The notes under the pieces: generated by a model | What the model saw: only the letters and a program-made list of their open reading frames with translations | Told to the model about the DNA's origin: nothing | The model's database searches: none | Translations under genes and position numbers: made by a program | NCBI RefSeq assembly: GCF_017354945.1 | Contig: NZ_CP071503.1 | Location: 1,302,001-1,366,000 of the forward strand | DNA length: 64,000 nucleotides | Reading direction: 5' to 3' | Origin: Shewanella avicenniae | Lineage (GTDB): Bacteria > Pseudomonadota > Gammaproteobacteria > Enterobacterales > Shewanellaceae | Shown here: one piece after another, positions 6,819 to 16,726 of the stretch | How the letters are laid out: every line of letters starts with the position of its first letter | How positions within the stretch are numbered: position 1 is the stretch's first letter

Positions 6819-8189
6819 GTGGCCCAAGAAGTTGAATCCAATAATGACGCATTAACACAGGATGTGGGGCAGGTCATTCAGAGTGTGACTATTGCTGACC
6901 GCGAGTCACAAGCCGAAATCTTTGAAGAAGTGCTAGAAGAGTTCGATTCGGGGACTGTGGCACTGCTGCTGGAGTCTTTGCCACTCGAACAACGTTATCA
7001 GCGCTGGTTACAAGTTGAAGAGGATGTACGCATCGATGTGCTGAGCGAGATGCGTGCTGATCCGCGTTTTAGCATTCTGAAGCAGCTCCCCGATGAACAG
7101 CTTGATGAAATTCTGGCGGGCTTGACGCCAGAAGCTATGGTCGATTGGAGTGACTCCTTACCGGATCGTTATATCGACCGTGCCTTGCAAAAAATGGGTG
7201 ACCGGCAGCGGCAACGGTTTGAGTTATTTGACCAGTATTCTGAGAACCAAATTGGCCGTTATATTGAGCACCAGCTGTTAGCACTTGATACCTCGGCAAG
7301 TGTCGCTCAAGCGCAGCGCTTTTTCCGCCGTACCGATTTGGATTGCTGCACCAGTCTGTTTTTAGTCGATGAACAAGATCACTTTGTGGCAACGGTGACG
7401 CGGTATCAAGTGTTTCGCGCTGATGAAACCGCCGTGCTGAGTGATGTTGCCGAAGATGATGCGCGAGTCTTGCGTGCTGATATGTCGTTGCTGGAAGCGG
7501 CAGAGGCGATTGAACACAGTGATCTCACTGAGCTACCTGTGGTGGACGCCGAGGGTTTATTGATCGGGCGTTTGACCTTGCGTACTGCTACCGCGTTGGT
7601 GCGCGAGCACTATGAGGCGCAGATGATGGCGCATGCGGGGATGGATGAAACCGCTGACTTGTTTGCTCCTGTATTTGCTGGCGCTAAGCGGCGTGGTTTG
7701 TGGTTAGGGATAAATTTGCTTACCGCATTTTTAGCCTCCGCCACCATCGGGCTATTTGAAAACGTGCTCGATAAAGTGGTGGCGTTAGCCGTGTTGATGC
7801 CCATCGTGGCGTCAATGGGCGGTATCGCTGGCTCGCAGACACTGACCTTGATGATCCGCGGCATGGCGATGGGGCAAATCTCCATCGGTAACCTATTTGC
7901 ACTGTTTCGTAACGAGTTAGCTATCGGCGCGATTAACGGCGTGGCATGGTCAATCGTGATTGGGGCAATTGCTGGGTGGTGGTTCTCCGATGCGGTGATG
8001 GGCATTACCATCGGCATTGCGATTTTGGTCAATCTATTGATGGCGGCCATGGCTGGCGTGTTTATCCCGATGATATTGCAGAAACTCAAGCAGGATGCCG
8101 CGTTATCAGGCTCGGTGATTTTAACCACGGTGACTGATGTAGTGGGCTTTTTTGCCTTTTTGGGGATTGCCAGTCTGTTCTATCTTTAG
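6819..8189 (+). CDS. mgtE: MgtE family magnesium transporter
   Basis: A 456-residue Mg2+ channel/transporter of the inner membrane. Order of domains: cytoplasmic N domain (about 25-140), a CBS pair (about 145-270, with RTDLDCCTSLFLVDEQ and LTELPVVDAEG), then five membrane helices from about residue 290. The conserved pore stretch MPIVASMGGIAGSQT is present. The start is GTG 6819 with GGGAGA seven bases upstream. The nine bases GGGAGATAA over this ribosome site are exactly complementary to sRNA A, encoded divergently next door. The gene is monocistronic, closed by the terminator at 8224. Confidence 0.95.
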   Translation: MAQEVESNNDALTQDVGQVIQSVTIADRESQAEIFEEVLEEFDSGTVALLLESLPLEQRYQRWLQVEEDVRIDVLSEMRADPRFSILKQLPDEQLDEILAGLTPEAMVDWSDSLPDRYIDRALQKMGDRQRQRFELFDQYSENQIGRYIEHQLLALDTSASVAQAQRFFRRTDLDCCTSLFLVDEQDHFVATVTRYQVFRADETAVLSDVAEDDARVLRADMSLLEAAEAIEHSDLTELPVVDAEGLLIGRLTLRTATALVREHYEAQMMAHAGMDETADLFAPVFAGAKRRGLWLGINLLTAFLASATIGLFENVLDKVVALAVLMPIVASMGGIAGSQTLTLMIRGMAMGQISIGNLFALFRNELAIGAINGVAWSIVIGAIAGWWFSDAVMGITIGIAILVNLLMAAMAGVFIPMILQKLKQDAALSGSVILTTVTDVVGFFAFLGIASLFYL

Positions 8190-8223
8190 CGGCTGATTTG
8201 TCGCTGGTTCAATGCGTGAAAGC

Positions 8224-8251
8224 AAAAAGCTCTGCCGCGGCAGAGCTTTTT
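8224..8251. terminator. Bidirectional terminator between mgtE and dxs
   Basis: The perfect palindrome AAAAAGCTCTGCC with its complement has A- and T-tracts on both sides, serving the convergent mgtE and dxs transcripts. Confidence 0.9.
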
Positions 8252-8290
8252 AAATCATGAACAACACCAGTAAAATCGAGGCTTAACGTC

Positions 8291-10168
8291 TTAGCTCACA
8301 AAGTCGCTGATCTGTTTCAAAATGCCTTTGCCGTCTAATCCTAACTCTTCGATGATTTCGACCGGGCTGCCGTGCTTGATAAACTCGTCAGGCAAGCCAA
8401 TCTGCAGTACTGGTTTGCAGATTTTTTGCTTAGCTAAGTATTCCAAAACACCACTACCTGCACCGCCGACAATCACGTTTTCTTCCACTGTGACTAATAC
8501 ATCATGGCTGCTCGCTAATTGATGCAACAACTCTTCATCTAACGGTTTCACAAAACGCATATCGGCAACCGTCGCATCTAAGGTATCAGCGGCTTCAAGC
8601 GCTGCGGCAAGCGTAGTACCGAAGTTAATGATTGCGATCTTGCTACCTTGACGTTTGAGCTGGCCTTTACCGATAGGGAAACAACTCATCTCTTCAACTT
8701 GTTTCGCCCCGGTGGCGCTGCCGCGAGGATAACGCACTGCAACAGGCCCATCCTGATAGCAATAGCCGGTATAGAGCATTTGGCGACATTCGTTTTCATC
8801 GGATGGTGCCATGATGATCATGTTCGGTACGCAACGCAGGAAGCTTAAATCAAACGCTCCTTGGTGCGTTGGGCCATCAGCGCCCACAATGCCGCCACGG
8901 TCGATGGCAAACAACACGGGTAAGCGTTGCAACGCAACGTCATGAATCACTTGATCGTACGCACGTTGCAGGAAGGTCGAGTAAATCGCCACGACCGGCT
9001 TATAGCCTTCGGTGGCAAAGCCTGCGCCCAGCGTTACTGCATGTTGCTCAGCGATTGCCGCATCAAAATACTGCTCTGGGAAACGCTGTGAGAACTCCAC
9101 CATGCCTGAGCCTTCACGCATTGCGGGAGTAATGCCGAGCACTTTTTCATCTTGGCTGGCAATATCACACAGCCACTTACCGAACACTTCTGAGAAGGTA
9201 GGTAAGCCAGGTTTAGTGTCCGGCTTGCGGAACTGACTTGGGTCAAACTTAGGCACCGCATGCCAGCTGATCGGATCTTTTTCTGCGGGCTCATAACCTT
9301 TGCCTTTCTTGGTCATGATATGCAGCAGTTGTGGTCCTTGCAGCCCGCGCATGTTTTTCAGTGTTTCGACCATAGCATCAACATCATGACCATCGATGGG
9401 GCCAATGTAGTTAAAGCCGAGTTCTTCAAACAGCGTGCCTGGCACCATCATGCCTTTCAGGTGTTCTTCAGTGCGGCGCGCCATCTCTTTGATGACAGGC
9501 ATGCCTTGCAGCACTTTTTTACCGCCTTCACGAATCGTGGTGTAAAAACGGCCGGACATCAGTTGCGCAAGATGTTTATTGAGTGCACCAACGTTTTCAG
9601 AGATGGACATCTCGTTGTCGTTTAGCACGATCAACATATCTTTATCCAAATCGCCCGCGTGATTCAGCGCTTCAAACACCATACCGCCGGTCATGGCGCC
9701 ATCGCCAATCACAGCCACCACTTTACGACCAGCTTGCTCTTTATCTGCGGCAACAGCCATGGCTAGTGCAGCAGAAATCGAGGTGCCAGAGTGGCCAACG
9801 CTAAAGGTGTCGTAAGGGCTTTCTTCGCGCCAAGGGAAAGGATGCAACCCGTCTTTTTGGCGAATGGTATGCATTTGATCGCGACGGCCAGTCAAAATCT
9901 TGTGCGGATAGGCTTGATGGCCTACGTCCCACACCAGACGATCAAACGGCGTGTTAAACACGTAATGAAGTGCAACGGTTAATTCAACCGTGCCTAAACC
10001 TGAAGCGAAATGCCCACTAGAACGGCCGACAGACTGCAGCAAAAAAGCACGCAGTTCGTCGGCTAATTGTGGCAAAACGGCCTGTGGTAACTCGCGGAGT
10101 TCTTCCGGGGTATTGGCTTGCGCCAATACTGGAAACTGAGTGGTATCCAGACTCATAAATTTATTCAT
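8291..10168 (-). CDS. dxs: 1-deoxy-D-xylulose-5-phosphate synthase
   Basis: A 625-residue thiamine-diphosphate enzyme condensing pyruvate and glyceraldehyde 3-phosphate, the first step of the MEP isoprenoid pathway. Visible are the substrate/TPP segment [14 protein letters not shown], the TPP/Mg2+ motif GDGAMTGG...[10 protein letters not shown], the transketolase segment [14 protein letters not shown], and the C-terminal domain. It is last in the xseB-ispA-dxs operon, eight bases after ispA. MSLDTTQF, four codons in, corresponds to the E. coli start, so translation could begin there. Confidence 0.98.
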   Translation of the reverse strand: MNKFMSLDTTQFPVLAQANTPEELRELPQAVLPQLADELRAFLLQSVGRSSGHFASGLGTVELTVALHYVFNTPFDRLVWDVGHQAYPHKILTGRRDQMHTIRQKDGLHPFPWREESPYDTFSVGHSGTSISAALAMAVAADKEQAGRKVVAVIGDGAMTGGMVFEALNHAGDLDKDMLIVLNDNEMSISENVGALNKHLAQLMSGRFYTTIREGGKKVLQGMPVIKEMARRTEEHLKGMMVPGTLFEELGFNYIGPIDGHDVDAMVETLKNMRGLQGPQLLHIMTKKGKGYEPAEKDPISWHAVPKFDPSQFRKPDTKPGLPTFSEVFGKWLCDIASQDEKVLGITPAMREGSGMVEFSQRFPEQYFDAAIAEQHAVTLGAGFATEGYKPVVAIYSTFLQRAYDQVIHDVALQRLPVLFAIDRGGIVGADGPTHQGAFDLSFLRCVPNMIIMAPSDENECRQMLYTGYCYQDGPVAVRYPRGSATGAKQVEEMSCFPIGKGQLKRQGSKIAIINFGTTLAAALEAADTLDATVADMRFVKPLDEELLHQLASSHDVLVTVEENVIVGGAGSGVLEYLAKQKICKPVLQIGLPDEFIKHGSPVEIIEELGLDGKGILKQISDFVS

Positions 10169-10176
10169 TATGTTAT

Positions 10177-11055
10177 TTATACTCGCCGCTCAATGATATA
10201 GCGGGCGAATTCAGCAATTATTTGGTTATTGTAGGGCAAATCATCCAAGGCTGATAGTGCATCTTGCAGCAGTTGCTGCGCAGTTGATTTGGCGCCATCC
10301 AGTCCTAACAGCCGCGGATAGGTGCTTTTATTTGATTTAGTATCAGAGCCTTGCGGTTTGCCTAACTCTTCAGTCGAGCTGGTAACGTCAAGAATGTCGT
10401 CTTGGACTTGAAACGCCAATCCAATCGCATCGGCGTAATCGCCTAGGCGCTGCTGGGTGTGGCTGTCGCCACTGGCGGCAATCACCGCGAGTTCTACAGC
10501 GCAGTGAATAAGCGCCCCTGTTTTGAGACGATGCAATTGGGTTAATTGGGCTAAATCAATCTGTTTGTCGGTCGCCGCCATATCTAACGCTTGGCCGCCA
10601 CACATGCCGTGATAGCCCGAGGCTTTCGCCAGTGCTTTCACCATCGCCAGTTGTTGGGTTGCAGTAAAATGATCATCGCTGCTCAGGATTTCAAAGGCCA
10701 TCGACTGCAACGCATCACCTGCAAGAATGGCTGTTGCCTCATCAAATGCGATATGGACCGTTGGTTGACCACGGCGCAATTCATCATCGTCCATCGCCGG
10801 CAAATCATCATGAATGAGCGAATAGGCATGAATGCATTCAATGGCACAGGCACAACTGTCTAGCTTATCTTCGGCAACGCCTAGCATCTCTCCCACGGCA
10901 TACACCAGAAATGGTCGTACACGTTTACCTCCCAACAATACGCCATGGCTCATCGCGGCTTTTAATGCGGGGTCGGTAACTGGCAGGTTATCTAACACTG
11001 ATGTGAGATGTTTATTAACACGTTGCTGATAGTGGGCTATGACGTCGGATAACAA
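10177..11055 (-). CDS. ispA: Farnesyl diphosphate synthase (geranyltranstransferase)
   Basis: A 292-residue all-alpha prenyltransferase making farnesyl diphosphate from IPP and DMAPP for quinone and undecaprenyl synthesis. Both aspartate-rich motifs are present: DDLPAMDDD (first) and QVQDDILD (second), plus GGKRVRPFL near the N-terminus. It sits directly between xseB and dxs with no gap to xseB, so translational coupling is likely. Confidence 0.97.
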   Translation of the reverse strand: MLSDVIAHYQQRVNKHLTSVLDNLPVTDPALKAAMSHGVLLGGKRVRPFLVYAVGEMLGVAEDKLDSCACAIECIHAYSLIHDDLPAMDDDELRRGQPTVHIAFDEATAILAGDALQSMAFEILSSDDHFTATQQLAMVKALAKASGYHGMCGGQALDMAATDKQIDLAQLTQLHRLKTGALIHCAVELAVIAASGDSHTQQRLGDYADAIGLAFQVQDDILDVTSSTEELGKPQGSDTKSNKSTYPRLLGLDGAKSTAQQLLQDALSALDDLPYNNQIIAEFARYIIERRV

Positions 11056-11295
11056 TTACTGTTCCTCGGATTCAAACGGTGACAATGGAGCTTGAGTATC
11101 ATTGCTAAGCAGGATGGCGACCTTTTGTTGTGCTTGATCCAGCTTGTCTTGGCTGGCACGCACCAGATGAACACCTCGTTCAAACTGCTTTAATGCATCA
11201 TCTAATGACACTTCGCCTTGCTCCAATTCGGTGACAATCTGTTCCAGCTCACCGAGTGACTGCTCAAAACTGAGATTTTCCGGTTTTTTAGCCAC
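11056..11295 (-). CDS. xseB: Exodeoxyribonuclease VII small subunit
   Basis: 79 residues from GTG 11295 (MAKKPENLSFEQ...), with an AGGA site eight bases upstream. A longer in-frame extension to 11403 is open but has no homology to the family, whose members are about 80 residues. The helical core SLGELEQIVTELEQGEVSLDDAL is diagnostic. XseB joins the large subunit XseA to degrade single-stranded DNA. It is the first gene of the xseB-ispA-dxs operon, a standard gammaproteobacterial arrangement. Confidence 0.95.
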   Translation of the reverse strand: MAKKPENLSFEQSLGELEQIVTELEQGEVSLDDALKQFERGVHLVRASQDKLDQAQQKVAILLSNDTQAPLSPFESEEQ

Positions 11296-11661
11296 GTCAA
11301 AATCCTGTAATTCAATCTGGGGCAAGAGTATACCAGCCATCAAGGGCAGACTGCGACCATCCTTTTTAACGGTGGTGAAAGCGTGCTCGCAAAAAGTGCT
11401 CAAACGTTATATCAGCAGTCACTAAGGGTCAATCTGACGCCTCGTTAATTTGGACTGCCGCACGCTTTAGCTGACAAATTTATTTTGAATATTCTAAATT
11501 CACTCTAAACTTGCCTAAGGTCTGACCGATAAAACGATATAGAACCCGTTTAAATTGAGTAAGTTGGTTATATACTTAAACGCATTCAGATAACTGCTCA
11601 ATGCGAACGGCGACAGCGGGTAACATCTCATCACTTTGACGAAGGCTATTGAGGAGCAACA
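11296..11661. other. Divergent region xseB / pomA
   Basis: The 366-bp gene-free stretch holds the sigma-28-type promoter of pomAB (separate entry) and presumably the promoter of xseB-ispA-dxs. The pomA leader is about 120 nt. Nothing else was recognised. Confidence 0.5.
11506..11532 (+). promoter_or_regulatory. Sigma-28 (FliA) type promoter of pomAB
   Basis: TAAACTTG, 11 bp, ACCGATAA compares with the FliA consensus TAAAGTTT-N11-GCCGATAA (13 of 16 bases, exact spacing). It lies 130 bp upstream of pomA, as expected for a late flagellar operon. Confidence 0.75.
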
Positions 11662-12429
11662 GTGGATTTAGCAACGGTAATTGGGCTTGTTGGGTCATTT
11701 GGCTTCGTTGTCGGAGCGATGGTGACTTCTGGTGGTTTGGGGATCTTTATCGACGTGCCATCAGTACTCATTGTGGTGGCCGGTAGTATGTTTGTGGTGA
11801 TGATGAAGTTTAACCTCAAGCAATTTCTTGGTGCGGTTAAAATTGCCATTAAAGCGTTTATGTTCAAGTTGGATAAGCCAGAAGAGTTGATTGAACAATC
11901 GGTGACGATGGCTGACGCCGCGCGTAAAGGCGGTTTTCTCGCGTTGGAAGAAGCGCAAATCTCTAACTCCTTCATGCAGAAAGCGGTTGATATGCTGGTG
12001 GATGGACACGACGGAAGTGTGGTGCGTGAAGCGCTAGAAAAAGATATCGCATTGACCGAAGAGCGCCATAAATCCGGTATTAGTATTTTTAAAGCAATGG
12101 GGGATGTTGCGCCAGCGATGGGAATGATCGGTACCTTGGTGGGCTTGGTGGCGATGTTGTCTAACATGGATGACCCTAAATCGATTGGGCCTTCTATGGC
12201 GGTAGCGCTGTTAACCACACTTTATGGCGCAATGATAGCCAACATGCTTGCGCTGCCCATTGCGGATAAATTGGCGTTGCGGATGGGCGAAGAGATGTTG
12301 AACCGTAATTTGATTATGGACGCCGTACTTGCCATTCAGGATGGTCAAAACCCGCGTGTTATCGAGGGCTTTCTCAAGAATTATCTTGCGGAAGGGCAGC
12401 GCAAGGTTGATACCACCGGCGGGGAGTAG
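11662..12429 (+). CDS. pomA: Flagellar motor stator protein PomA (MotA family)
   Basis: A 255-residue inner-membrane protein with four membrane segments, the A subunit of the flagellar stator. The opening MDLATVIGLVGSFGFVVGAM and the ending match the sodium-motor PomA branch rather than enteric MotA (about 295 residues). The cytoplasmic loop carries the charged residues that contact FliG, and DVAPAMGMIGTLVGLVAML is the conserved helix 3. The start is GTG 11662 with GAGGAG upstream. It is followed after three bases by pomB. Confidence 0.95.
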   Translation: MDLATVIGLVGSFGFVVGAMVTSGGLGIFIDVPSVLIVVAGSMFVVMMKFNLKQFLGAVKIAIKAFMFKLDKPEELIEQSVTMADAARKGGFLALEEAQISNSFMQKAVDMLVDGHDGSVVREALEKDIALTEERHKSGISIFKAMGDVAPAMGMIGTLVGLVAMLSNMDDPKSIGPSMAVALLTTLYGAMIANMLALPIADKLALRMGEEMLNRNLIMDAVLAIQDGQNPRVIEGFLKNYLAEGQRKVDTTGGE

Positions 12430-12432
12430 CCC

Positions 12433-13377
12433 ATGGCTAAGGCTAAGTGTGAATGTCCACCTCCCGGCGCACCTATGTGGTTGGCAACCTTTGCTGACCT
12501 CATGTCACTGCTGATGTGCTTCTTCGTACTGTTATTGGCATTCTCCGAAATGGATGTGCTCAAATTCAAACAGATTGCAGGTTCGATGAAGTACGCCTTT
12601 GGTGTGCAAAATAAAGTAGAAGTCAAAGATATTCCAAAAGGGACTTCGGTGATTGCGCTGGAGTTCCGCCCTGGGCGTCCTGATCCCACCCCCATTGAAA
12701 TCATCAACCAACAAACGAATGATATGACTCAGCCTACCTTGGAATACCAAGCGGGTGAGGATGACAGTGCTGGCGGTACTCAAAAGCAGCGGGGTGATCA
12801 GCGTGGTGGTGAAGCTCAAGCCACAGCGCAAGAGCAAGCTGAGGCACGCAAGAATCAAGAAAGCGAAGCCAAGCAACAAGAAATCAACGAGCAAGCGAAG
12901 AAAATGGCGCAACAACTCAACAAAGAGATTGTGGATGGCGCCATTGAAATTGAATCTTTAGGGCAACAGATCATTATTCGAATTCGTGAGAAAGGCGCTT
13001 TTGCATCTGGTTCTGGTTTTCTCCAGCCACAATTTCGGCCGGTGATTCGGGCCATTGGGGATTTGCTTAAAGATGTCCCCGGGGTGGTGACGGTGTCTGG
13101 TAACACCGATGGCGCTAACATCAGTAATGAACTCTATCGGTCAAATTGGGATTTGTCGGCGCAACGAGCAGTTGCGGTAGCGCATGAACTTATTGCGGTA
13201 AAAGGCTTTGATCAAAACCGTATGAAAGTGGTGGGAATGGCCTCGACCGCCCCTTTGGTGCCAAACGATACGCCGGAACATAGAGCACAAAACCGCCGAG
13301 TAGAAATTGCTATTGAGCAAGGCAAAGCGATGGAGTCAAACGATGAAATTCAAGTGACGCCAGCGACTAATCCTTAA
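12433..13377 (+). CDS. pomB: Flagellar motor stator protein PomB (MotB family)
   Basis: 314 residues. The N-terminal CPPPGAPMWLATFADLMSLL places the ion-binding aspartate at D22 in the single membrane helix, followed by the plug region. A Gln/Glu/Ala-rich linker (about 110-165) leads to an OmpA-like peptidoglycan-binding domain (about 185-300; SGNTDG, NRRVEI). PomB anchors the stator to the cell wall. Na+ coupling is inferred from PomB similarity. The gene ends 14 bases before a strong terminator. Confidence 0.95.
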   Translation: MAKAKCECPPPGAPMWLATFADLMSLLMCFFVLLLAFSEMDVLKFKQIAGSMKYAFGVQNKVEVKDIPKGTSVIALEFRPGRPDPTPIEIINQQTNDMTQPTLEYQAGEDDSAGGTQKQRGDQRGGEAQATAQEQAEARKNQESEAKQQEINEQAKKMAQQLNKEIVDGAIEIESLGQQIIIRIREKGAFASGSGFLQPQFRPVIRAIGDLLKDVPGVVTVSGNTDGANISNELYRSNWDLSAQRAVAVAHELIAVKGFDQNRMKVVGMASTAPLVPNDTPEHRAQNRRVEIAIEQGKAMESNDEIQVTPATNP

Positions 13378-13390
13378 TCTTTGTTGCGAT

Positions 13391-13431
13391 AAATGCCGAC
13401 ACTGCTTGATAAGTGGCTGTCGGCATTTTTA
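13391..13431 (+). terminator. Terminator after pomAB
   Basis: Stem AAATGCCGACA (13391-13401) pairs with 13419-13429, and a T-run follows. Confidence 0.85.
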
Positions 13432-13489
13432 GTTTCCAGTCATTGTTTACTTACACAGCCAGCGTCAGCGTTTAAATAGCACGCTTTTA

Positions 13490-13519
13490 TTGGGCGCACT
13501 GCAGAGCTTTTGCTATACT
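13490..13519 (+). promoter_or_regulatory. Sigma-70 promoter of thiI
   Basis: TTGGGC (13490-13495), 18 bp, extended -10 TGCTATACT (hexamer 13514-13519), 41 bp before the thiI start. Confidence 0.6.
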
Positions 13520-13560
13520 GCGCCGATTGCCGATTTATAAGCTGTTGTTCCGGACGTTTC

Positions 13561-15015
13561 ATGAAGTTTATCGTTAAGCTGTACCCCGAAATTATGATGA
13601 AGAGCAAGCCGGTGAGAATGCGTTTCACCAAGATGCTCGAATCCAATATCCGTAATGTTCTCAAGAAAGTAGATGAAGAAGCCGCTGTGTTACGCCAGTG
13701 GGATCGCATCATGGTGCATGTCCCCACAGGTAAACCTGAATTGGTGGATGTGTTTGCTGAGCGTCTCGCCTGTATTCCGGGCATCTCGACGATTAGTCAG
13801 GTTAACGAGTACAGCTTTGAAACGGTACACGACATCTACGAGCATGCATTGAAAGCGTTTGGTGCATCGTTAGCGGGCAAAACTTTCTGTGTTCGGGTTA
13901 AGCGTACCGGTCAACACGAGTTCAACTCGATTGATGTGGAAAAGTATGTCGGTGGTGGTTTAAACCAACATACTGATGCTGCTGGTGTTAAGTTGAAGAA
14001 CCCTGACACCACAGTGAATCTCGAAATCAACAAAGATAAGCTTTACTTGGTTGAGCGAAAAATCCCAGGCTTAGGTGGGTTCCCGATCGCGACGCAAGAA
14101 GATGTATTGTCGCTGATTTCCGGTGGCTTTGACTCAGGCGTATCCAGTTTCCAATTTATCAAAAAGGGCGCTCGCACTCACTATTGCTTCTTTAATCTTG
14201 GTGGTGCGCAGCACGAGATTGGGGTGAAGCAAGTGGCTCATCATTTGTGGAAGCGCTACGGCGAATCCCACAAGGTGAAGTTTGTTACTGTGCCATTTGA
14301 GCCTGTGGTGGCTGAGATCTTAGAACGTATCGACAACGGCATGATGGGCGTGATCCTCAAGCGAATGATGATGCGCGCTGCGACTCGCGTTGCTGAACGT
14401 ATGGGCATTCAAGCTTTGGTCACTGGTGAAAGTTTGGGACAAGTGTCCAGCCAAACCTTAACCAACCTCAATGTGATTGATCGTTGTACCGACTTGCTGA
14501 TCTTGCGTCCGCTGATCACCATGGACAAGCAAGACATTATCAACGAAAGCCGCATTATCGGTACTGAAGATTTTGCCAAATCCATGCCGGAGTATTGTGG
14601 GGTGATTTCGCAACGCCCAACCGTAAAAGCGGTGTTAGCAAAGATTGAAGAACAAGAAACTAAGTTCTCTGAAGATTTGTTAGACCGAGTGATGGCTGCG
14701 GCAGAAGTAATTGATATTCGTGAGATTGCTGAGACTATGGATACGAAAGTAGCGGAAACTGAAACCGTCAGTACAGTTGCTGAACAGCAGATCGTCATCG
14801 ACATTCGTTCGCCTGAAGAGGAAGAGCGTAAACCGTTGGCTGTCAGTGGCGTTGAAGTAAAACACATTCCGTTCTTCAAACTCGCCACCGCGTTTGCCGA
14901 TTTAGATAAGAGCAAAACCTATCTGCTCTATTGCGAACGTGGCGTGATGAGTAAACTGCAAGCGCTGTACCTGCTCGAGCAGGGACATAGCAACGTGAAA
15001 GTCTTTCGCCCTTAA
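13561..15015 (+). CDS. thiI: tRNA 4-thiouridine sulfurtransferase ThiI
   Basis: 484 residues from ATG 13561 ([10 protein letters not shown]). An in-frame extension to 13510 is open but would overlap the promoter. Domains: N-terminal ferredoxin-like and THUMP, PP-loop ATPase with SGGFDSG, and a C-terminal rhodanese domain with C458 (LLYCERG) as persulfide carrier. The second conserved cysteine ([11 protein letters not shown]) is present. It makes s4U8 in tRNA and supplies sulfur for the thiamine thiazole. It is monocistronic with a terminator at 15032. Confidence 0.97.
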   Translation: MKFIVKLYPEIMMKSKPVRMRFTKMLESNIRNVLKKVDEEAAVLRQWDRIMVHVPTGKPELVDVFAERLACIPGISTISQVNEYSFETVHDIYEHALKAFGASLAGKTFCVRVKRTGQHEFNSIDVEKYVGGGLNQHTDAAGVKLKNPDTTVNLEINKDKLYLVERKIPGLGGFPIATQEDVLSLISGGFDSGVSSFQFIKKGARTHYCFFNLGGAQHEIGVKQVAHHLWKRYGESHKVKFVTVPFEPVVAEILERIDNGMMGVILKRMMMRAATRVAERMGIQALVTGESLGQVSSQTLTNLNVIDRCTDLLILRPLITMDKQDIINESRIIGTEDFAKSMPEYCGVISQRPTVKAVLAKIEEQETKFSEDLLDRVMAAAEVIDIREIAETMDTKVAETETVSTVAEQQIVIDIRSPEEEERKPLAVSGVEVKHIPFFKLATAFADLDKSKTYLLYCERGVMSKLQALYLLEQGHSNVKVFRP

Positions 15016-15031
15016 GCATCATTTCATTGAG

Positions 15032-15059
15032 AAGCCGCATCTTAGTATGCGGCTTTTTT
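15032..15059 (+). terminator. Terminator after thiI
   Basis: AAGCCGCAT / ATGCGGCTT stem with a six-base loop and a run of seven Ts. Confidence 0.9.
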
Positions 15060-15190
15060 ATTGCGGCTTGCTGCAATCCTCAGCATCTCAAGGCTTTTTA
15101 AGTTCAACAGCTCTAAAACGCTGGCATCTAATGATAATTAAATGTCAAAATATGGATTAGAAAATCTAATAACAATAATCAAGGAAAGTT

Positions 15191-16102
15191 ATGAGCAAGC
15201 GACTTCCGCCTCTTAATGCCGTTAAGGCATTCGAAGCTGCAGCCAGACACTTAAGTTTCACCCGCGCCGCTGAAGAGTTGTTTGTTACTCAGGCGGCGGT
15301 GAGTCACCAGATAAAAGCGCTGGAAGACTTTTTAGGCTTGAAACTCTTTCGCCGCCGCAATCGCTCGCTACTACTCACGGAAGAAGGGCAGAGCTATTTT
15401 CTCGAAATCAAAGACATTTTCACCCAGCTCGCTGATGCGACCGATCGCCTGCTTGCGCGCAGTGCCGTGGGTTCGCTCACGGTCAGCATGTCGCCAAGTT
15501 TTGCGATTCAGTGGTTGGTGCCGCGCCTTGCCAAATTTAGCGAGAAGAACCCCGATATTGACGTGCGCATCAAAGCGGTGGATGGTGAGTCAGGCTCGCT
15601 GACCGATGACGTGGATGTTGCAATCTATTACGGTTTGGGTATTTGGCCAGGGTTGCGTGCCGATAAGCTGCGCAATGAAGTGCTTATTCCTGTGTGTTCA
15701 CCGATGTTGCTCAAAGGTTCTAAGCCGTTAGCACAGCCGTCTGATCTTAAATTCCATACATTACTGCATGATATGAGCCGCCAAGATTGGCAAGCATGGT
15801 TCCGTCAGTGTGGTGTTACCGATGTCAACGTCAATCAAGGGCCAATCTTCAGCCATTCATCGTTGGTGCTGCAAGCCGCGGCGCATGGGCAAGGGGTGGC
15901 GTTGGGCTACAGCGTATTGGCGAAACCCGATATTCAAGCGGGTCGACTCGTGTGTCCATTTCAAGAAGTGCTGGTCAGCAAAGACGCCTACTATCTGGTT
16001 TGCCAACAAAAACATGCAGAACTAGGCAAAATCGTCGCCTTCCGCGAGTGGATGTTGGAGATGTTTGCCGAGGAATCGCGTAGTGAATTGCTCCCCGGAT
16101 AA
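15191..16102 (+). CDS. gcvA: LysR-family regulator GcvA
   Basis: A 303-residue LysR-type regulator. The winged helix-turn-helix spans residues 5-64 (SFTRAAEELFVTQAAVSHQI) and the effector domain about 90-295. The N-terminus RLPPLNAVKAFEAAARHLSF is typical of GcvA, which controls the glycine cleavage operon in response to glycine and purines. The neighbourhood (DUF423 gene then rlmM) matches that of E. coli gcvA. Start ATG 15191 follows AAGGAAAG. Its 3' end overlaps the next gene by 38 bases. Confidence 0.9.
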   Translation: MSKRLPPLNAVKAFEAAARHLSFTRAAEELFVTQAAVSHQIKALEDFLGLKLFRRRNRSLLLTEEGQSYFLEIKDIFTQLADATDRLLARSAVGSLTVSMSPSFAIQWLVPRLAKFSEKNPDIDVRIKAVDGESGSLTDDVDVAIYYGLGIWPGLRADKLRNEVLIPVCSPMLLKGSKPLAQPSDLKFHTLLHDMSRQDWQAWFRQCGVTDVNVNQGPIFSHSSLVLQAAAHGQGVALGYSVLAKPDIQAGRLVCPFQEVLVSKDAYYLVCQQKHAELGKIVAFREWMLEMFAEESRSELLPG

Positions 16103-16724
16103 TTGGATTTATCAAGCGGCAGACAATGCCGATACGCTGCTAATTTTTGCTCATGGCGCCGGGGCTGATATGCGCAGCGAGTTTATGCAGACCATGGCGG
16201 ATCTACTGGTTAACGCTGGTTTTGCCGTATTGCGGTTTAACTTTCCGTACATGCAGCTCAGTGCGCTAGATGGTAAACGCCGCCCGCCTGATCGCGCGCC
16301 AAAGTTACTGGCCAGTTGGCATGGCACGCTTGACGCCGCTTTAGCACAACACGCGTTCGATAAGTTTTACCTCGTGGGTAAGTCGATGGGCAGTCGTATG
16401 GCCACCATGTTGGCCGCTGAACCTTTACCTAATGTGGTAAAAGGCGTCATTTGTTTGGGCTATCCGTTTCTGCCTAAGGGTAAAGCAGCCCCAAGGTTGG
16501 AAGCTATCAATCAATGCTTGCTGCCACTGCTGATTGTGCAAGGGGAACGCGACAGTTTCGGCACTCAAGCACAATTAGATGAATGGCCATTACCCGCTGC
16601 GGTTGAGACCGTGTTTTTAGCTGACGGCAATCATAGTTTTGAACCCCGCAAAAGTTCTGGGGTCACATTGATGCAAAACTACCAGCAAGCAGTCAGTTCT
16701 ATTCTTGCTTTTACTCGGAGTTAA
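16065..16724 (+). CDS. Alpha/beta hydrolase of the KANL3/Tex30 family
   Basis: 219 residues with an alpha/beta hydrolase fold. The oxyanion segment LLIFAHGAGADMRSEFM is followed by the nucleophile elbow GKSMGSR (Ser about 103). Candidate acid GERDSFG and His in DGNHSFEP complete a triad. Substrate unknown. The ATG at 16065 lies inside gcvA (38-base overlap); a start nearer the gcvA stop would lose conserved sequence. It is probably translated from the gcvA transcript, with DUF423 starting two bases after its stop. Confidence 0.82.
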   Translation: MPRNRVVNCSPDNWIYQAADNADTLLIFAHGAGADMRSEFMQTMADLLVNAGFAVLRFNFPYMQLSALDGKRRPPDRAPKLLASWHGTLDAALAQHAFDKFYLVGKSMGSRMATMLAAEPLPNVVKGVICLGYPFLPKGKAAPRLEAINQCLLPLLIVQGERDSFGTQAQLDEWPLPAAVETVFLADGNHSFEPRKSSGVTLMQNYQQAVSSILAFTRS

Positions 16725-16726
16725 TA

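Noticed and set aside
11296..11403. N-terminal extension of xseB
   Set aside because: The extension has no family similarity, and GTG 11295 has a proper ribosome site and gives the usual 79-residue length.
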